Source: an uncultured Altererythrobacter sp. (GTDB lineage Bacteria; Pseudomonadota; Alphaproteobacteria; Sphingomonadales; Sphingomonadaceae). From it: DNA of 8,837 bases. The notes under the pieces are model-generated. The model ran no database searches. It saw nothing but the letters and a program-made list of their open reading frames with translations, and had not been told where the DNA came from. The DNA is taken from NCBI GenBank assembly GCA_946885545.1, contig CAMPGP010000072.1:1-8837 (forward strand), read 5' to 3'. Made by a program: the position numbers and the translations under genes. Positions 5,924 through 8,837 of the stretch are shown here, one piece after another; position 1 is the stretch's first letter, and each line of letters starts with the position of its first letter.

Positions 5924-8310
5924 GCTCTCAACTCCGCGCCTTGCTTGCTCGCGGCGGCGACGATCTTGTCGGCAATCGCCTTGATTTCGGCGTCGGTGAA
6001 GCTCTTGTCGCCCGGATGGAGCGTCACTTCGACCGCCACCGATTTCTTCCCATCGGGCACGCCCTGACCCGCGAACACGTCGAACACCCGCGCGTCGACG
6101 ATCGCCGCTTTGTCGGCGCCGCGCACCGCGCGGACGAGGTCGGCGGCGGCGAGGTCGGCGGGGACGAGGAAGGCGAAGTCGCGTGTCACCGCCTGCAGCG
6201 CGGGCGGCGCATAGGCGGCGCGGGCGAAGCCGTTGCCGCCGCGCTTCTCGGGAATCGCGTCGAGGAAGATCTCGACCGCCACGACCGGCCCGTCGATGTC
6301 GAACGCCTTGAGCGTGGCGGGATGCAGCGCGCCGAAGCGGGCGAGCACGTTCTTGGGCCCGAGCCGCAGCGTCGCCGACTGGCCGGGGTGGAACTGCGGC
6401 CCTGCTTCGCCCATCACCATGAGGTTGGCGACCGGCGCACCTGCGGCTTCGAGCAGCGCCATGGCCTCGGCCTTGGCATCGTAGGCGTCGAACATCGCCG
6501 TCTTGCCCTGCGCCCAGCCGCGCGGGGTCTTCTCGCCCGCCAGCACCACGCCCAGCGTCGGGCGTTCGTCGCTCGCGCCGTCCTGCCCGCGGAAATACCG
6601 CCGCCCGATCTCGAACAGCCGCGATCCCGCCGCGCCGCGATCGGCGTTGCGCTTGGCGGCGGCGATCAGGCCCGGCAGCAGCGAGGGGCGCATCGCCTTC
6701 ATGTCCTCGCTGATCGGATTTTCGAGCACCCACAACTCCGCGCCATCGGCGAATTGCTCCGCATCGGGCGTCGGGAGGAAGGACCAGGTCACGGCCTCGT
6801 TCAGCCCGCGCGCCGCGGCGGTGCGGCGCAGCTTGCGCTCGGCCTGCTGGAGCGGGGTCGCGGTCGGCTTCGCGACACCCTCGGCACGCGGCAGCGCGAC
6901 GCTCTCGACCTTGTCGAGCCCGTGGATGCGCACAACTTCCTCGACCAGATCGGCCGGGCCTTCGATATCGTGGCGGCGCGGCGGGACGGTCACCTGCCAG
7001 TCCGCACTTACCCCGAAATCGAGCGCTTCGAGGATACGGCGCTGCTCGGCTTGGTCCACCTCGACGCCGCCGAGCCGCTTTGTCATCCCCGGGTCGAACG
7101 CGATGATCTTCGGTTCGACCGGCGGCGATCCCGCGCGCACCACTTCGCTGGCCGTGCCGCCGCAGGTGCGCACGATCAGCTCGGTGAGGATCGCGAGCCC
7201 GTCGTCGAGGAACGTCGGATCGACCCCGCGCTCGAAGCGCGTGCGCGCATCGCTGGCGAGGCCGAGCTTGCGCCCGGTCACCCCGATCCGCTCGGGATCG
7301 AAATAGGCGATTTCGAGCAGCACGTCGGTGGTGCTTGTCGTCACGCCCGAATGCTCGCCGCCCATGATCCCGCCGATGTCGTGCACCTGCGCGTCGTCGG
7401 CGATCACGGTCATGCTGTCGTCGAGCGTGTAGGTCTTCTCGTTGAGCGCCTCGACCGTTTCGCCCGGCTTCGCGCGCCGCGCCACCACCGCGCCGCTCAG
7501 CCTGGCGAGGTCGTAGGCGTGCGCCGGGCGGCCGAAGGCGAGCATCAGGTAGTTGGTCGCGTCGACGATCGCGCTGATCGGCCGCTGGCCCGCGGCGATC
7601 AGCCGGCGCTGCATCCATTCGGGGCTGCTGCCGTTGCTCACGCCGCGGATCACGCGGCCGTAGAACGCCGGGCAGCCCTCGGGATCGTCGGTGCGGATTT
7701 CGACCGGGCAGGGGAAAGCGCCGGCGACGACCGCCTGTTCGAACGGCTTGAACGTGCCCAGCCCCGCCGCCGCCAGATCGCGGGCGATGCCCATCACGCC
7801 CATGCAGTCGGGCCGGTTGGGGGTGATCGCGACGTCGAACACCGGGCTCGTCGCCTGGTATTCGGCGAAGCTCGCGCCGACCGGCGCATCGGCGGGCAGT
7901 TCGATGATGCCTTCGTGCGCGTCGCCCAGTTCGAGCTCGCGCACCGAGCACATCATGCCATTGCTCTCGACCCCGCGGATCGCGCTCTTGCGCAGTTCCA
8001 TGCCGTTCGACGGCACCACCGCGCCGGGCAAGCCGAGCACGCCCTTCATCCCCGCGCGGGCGTTGGGCGCGCCACAGACGACCTGCAGCGGATCGCCCTC
8101 ACCGGTCGAGACGGAGAGCACCTGCAGCTTGTCGGCATCGGGATGCGGCGCGGCGGTGAGCACTTCGGCGACGCGGAAACCGGCGAGCTTTTCCGCCGGG
8201 TCCTCGATCCCCTCGACCTCGTGGCCGATGGCGTTGAGCGCAGCCGCGATCTCCGCCACCGAGGCCCGGGTGTCGAGGAAATGCCGGAGCCATTCGAGCG
8301 AGAACTTCAT
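5920..8310 (-). CDS. pheT: Phenylalanine--tRNA ligase beta subunit
   Basis: Beta chain of the (alpha-beta)2 phenylalanyl-tRNA synthetase, 796 aa, full length for the bacterial family. Domains in order: N-terminal helix region ([13 protein letters not shown]), tRNA-binding OB-fold (about 39-148, with [11 protein letters not shown]), B3/B4 editing domain (about 210-385, with [15 protein letters not shown] and HAYDLARL; it hydrolyses Tyr-tRNA-Phe), B5 domain (about 395-470, with [15 protein letters not shown]), the core resembling the catalytic fold (about 485-690) and the C-terminal ferredoxin-like anticodon-binding domain (about 703-795, with [14 protein letters not shown]). ATG at 8310 overlaps the pheS stop by ATGA and has GGGAG seven bases upstream. 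Its own stop overlaps the reductase start in the same way. Confidence 0.98.
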   Translation of the reverse strand: MKFSLEWLRHFLDTRASVAEIAAALNAIGHEVEGIEDPAEKLAGFRVAEVLTAAPHPDADKLQVLSVSTGEGDPLQVVCGAPNARAGMKGVLGLPGAVVPSNGMELRKSAIRGVESNGMMCSVRELELGDAHEGIIELPADAPVGASFAEYQATSPVFDVAITPNRPDCMGVMGIARDLAAAGLGTFKPFEQAVVAGAFPCPVEIRTDDPEGCPAFYGRVIRGVSNGSSPEWMQRRLIAAGQRPISAIVDATNYLMLAFGRPAHAYDLARLSGAVVARRAKPGETVEALNEKTYTLDDSMTVIADDAQVHDIGGIMGGEHSGVTTSTTDVLLEIAYFDPERIGVTGRKLGLASDARTRFERGVDPTFLDDGLAILTELIVRTCGGTASEVVRAGSPPVEPKIIAFDPGMTKRLGGVEVDQAEQRRILEALDFGVSADWQVTVPPRRHDIEGPADLVEEVVRIHGLDKVESVALPRAEGVAKPTATPLQQAERKLRRTAAARGLNEAVTWSFLPTPDAEQFADGAELWVLENPISEDMKAMRPSLLPGLIAAAKRNADRGAAGSRLFEIGRRYFRGQDGASDERPTLGVVLAGEKTPRGWAQGKTAMFDAYDAKAEAMALLEAAGAPVANLMVMGEAGPQFHPGQSATLRLGPKNVLARFGALHPATLKAFDIDGPVVAVEIFLDAIPEKRGGNGFARAAYAPPALQAVTRDFAFLVPADLAAADLVRAVRGADKAAIVDARVFDVFAGQGVPDGKKSVAVEVTLHPGDKSFTDAEIKAIADKIVAAASKQGAELRA

Positions 8311-8837
8311 GCTTTCGCTCCCACGGTGCTTTTTGCCCCTACCCCACCCGAAAGCGTCGGCTGGTCGAAGGCCGAGAAACCGTAGTGGCTGAGCCAGCGG
8401 CCGTCGCCGTCGAAGAAGGCACGCAAGTCGTCCATCCCGTATTTCAGCATCGCCAGCCGGTCGACGCCGACGCCGAACGCGAAGCCCTGCCATTCGCTCG
8501 GGTCGAGCCCGGCGAATTCGAGCACGCGGGCGTTGACCATGCCGCTGCCGAGCAGTTCCATCCACCCGTGACCCGGCGCATCGCCGTCGCCACCGAGCAC
8601 GCGGCGGCCATTCACGTTCTGCCAGCCCACGTCGACCTCGACCGAAGGCTCGGTGAAGGGAAAATAGCTCGGGCGCAGCCGCAGCACGATGTCGTCGCGC
8701 TCGAAGAAGGCCTTGAGGAAGGTCTCGAGCGTCCACTTGAGGTGCCCGAGATGGATGTCGCGATCGATCACCAGGCCTTCGATCTGGTGGAACATCGGCG
8801 TGTGCGTCGCGTCGCTGTCGCTGCGATAGACGCGGCC
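8307..8837 (-). CDS. pheS: Phenylalanine--tRNA ligase alpha subunit, C-terminal part
   Basis: Catalytic alpha chain of phenylalanyl-tRNA synthetase, which activates phenylalanine and charges tRNA-Phe. Only the last 176 residues lie in the window; the gene continues past the right edge with the frame open. The fragment begins in class II motif 2 ([18 protein letters not shown]) and contains [15 protein letters not shown] and motif 3 [17 protein letters not shown] (about 118-134), the ATP-binding part of the active site. After the usual end ([10 protein letters not shown]) the chain runs on for about 23 residues rich in Gly, Ala and Ser, longer than E. coli PheS. The TGA overlaps the pheT ATG as ATGA, the usual pheST operon arrangement. 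Confidence 0.97.
   Translation of the reverse strand, partial: GRVYRSDSDATHTPMFHQIEGLVIDRDIHLGHLKWTLETFLKAFFERDDIVLRLRPSYFPFTEPSVEVDVGWQNVNGRRVLGGDGDAPGHGWMELLGSGMVNARVLEFAGLDPSEWQGFAFGVGVDRLAMLKYGMDDLRAFFDGDGRWLSHYGFSAFDQPTLSGGVGAKSTVGAKA

Noticed and set aside
5171..7951. 926-codon frame that looks like a fusion of an unknown domain with the reductase
   Set aside because: The first two thirds are pheT DNA read in the wrong frame, as Arg/Gly/Ala-rich text. The real reductase begins at 5923 with a coupled ATGA start.
5908..8385. 825-codon open frame on the plus strand, opposite pheT
   Set aside because: It runs exactly antisense to a complete, motif-rich pheT. Its composition (rich in Arg, His, Asp, Gly, Ala) is what high-GC codon use produces on the opposite strand, and no domain is recognisable.

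Overview
The window is high-GC bacterial chromosome. The gene content, the family resemblance of the proteins and a paired palindromic repeat type common between genes in that group suggest an alphaproteobacterium, most likely a sphingomonad (Erythrobacter, Sphingomonas or Novosphingobium type). The taxon is an inference from familiarity; no search was run. All eight genes I can support lie on the minus strand, so the order of transcription runs from the right edge to the left.

Right part (8837 to 5171), translation and a small reductase: the C-terminal part of pheS, a complete pheT, and a YdfG-type short-chain dehydrogenase. Each junction is a 4-base ATGA overlap, so the three genes look like one tightly coupled transcript.

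Middle (5170 to 2132): prfC (peptide release factor 3), an FMN-binding split-barrel protein of the pyridoxamine 5'-phosphate oxidase family, and an endonuclease/exonuclease/phosphatase-fold hydrolase that starts with GTG. prfC is bracketed by two inverted doublets of a palindromic repeat (REPIN-like, 81 and 85 bp) that fill nearly all of the intergenic DNA on each side. The two doublets share an architecture but differ by a paired base change in the stem.

Left part (2131 to 188), nitrogen module: glnK (P-II signal protein) and amtB (ammonium channel), 29 bases apart. Upstream of glnK is a full-consensus sigma-54 promoter (TGGCACG-N4-TTGCT), and behind it two perfect 6+3+6 dyads centred 32 bp apart that could be NtrC-type activator sites. 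A strong intrinsic terminator (10-bp stem plus T6) ends the unit 80 bases after amtB. The expected logic is that nitrogen limitation, through NtrC and sigma-54 polymerase, switches on glnK-amtB. GlnK then gates AmtB by inserting its uridylylatable T-loop (Tyr51) into the channel.

Positions 1-187 hold no gene I can defend, only a run of GC-rich inverted repeats. I found no tRNA, rRNA, CRISPR array, IS element, phage gene or toxin-antitoxin pair. Nothing in the window is a convincing new system. The best leads are the REPIN pair around prfC and the sigma-54/dyad control region.
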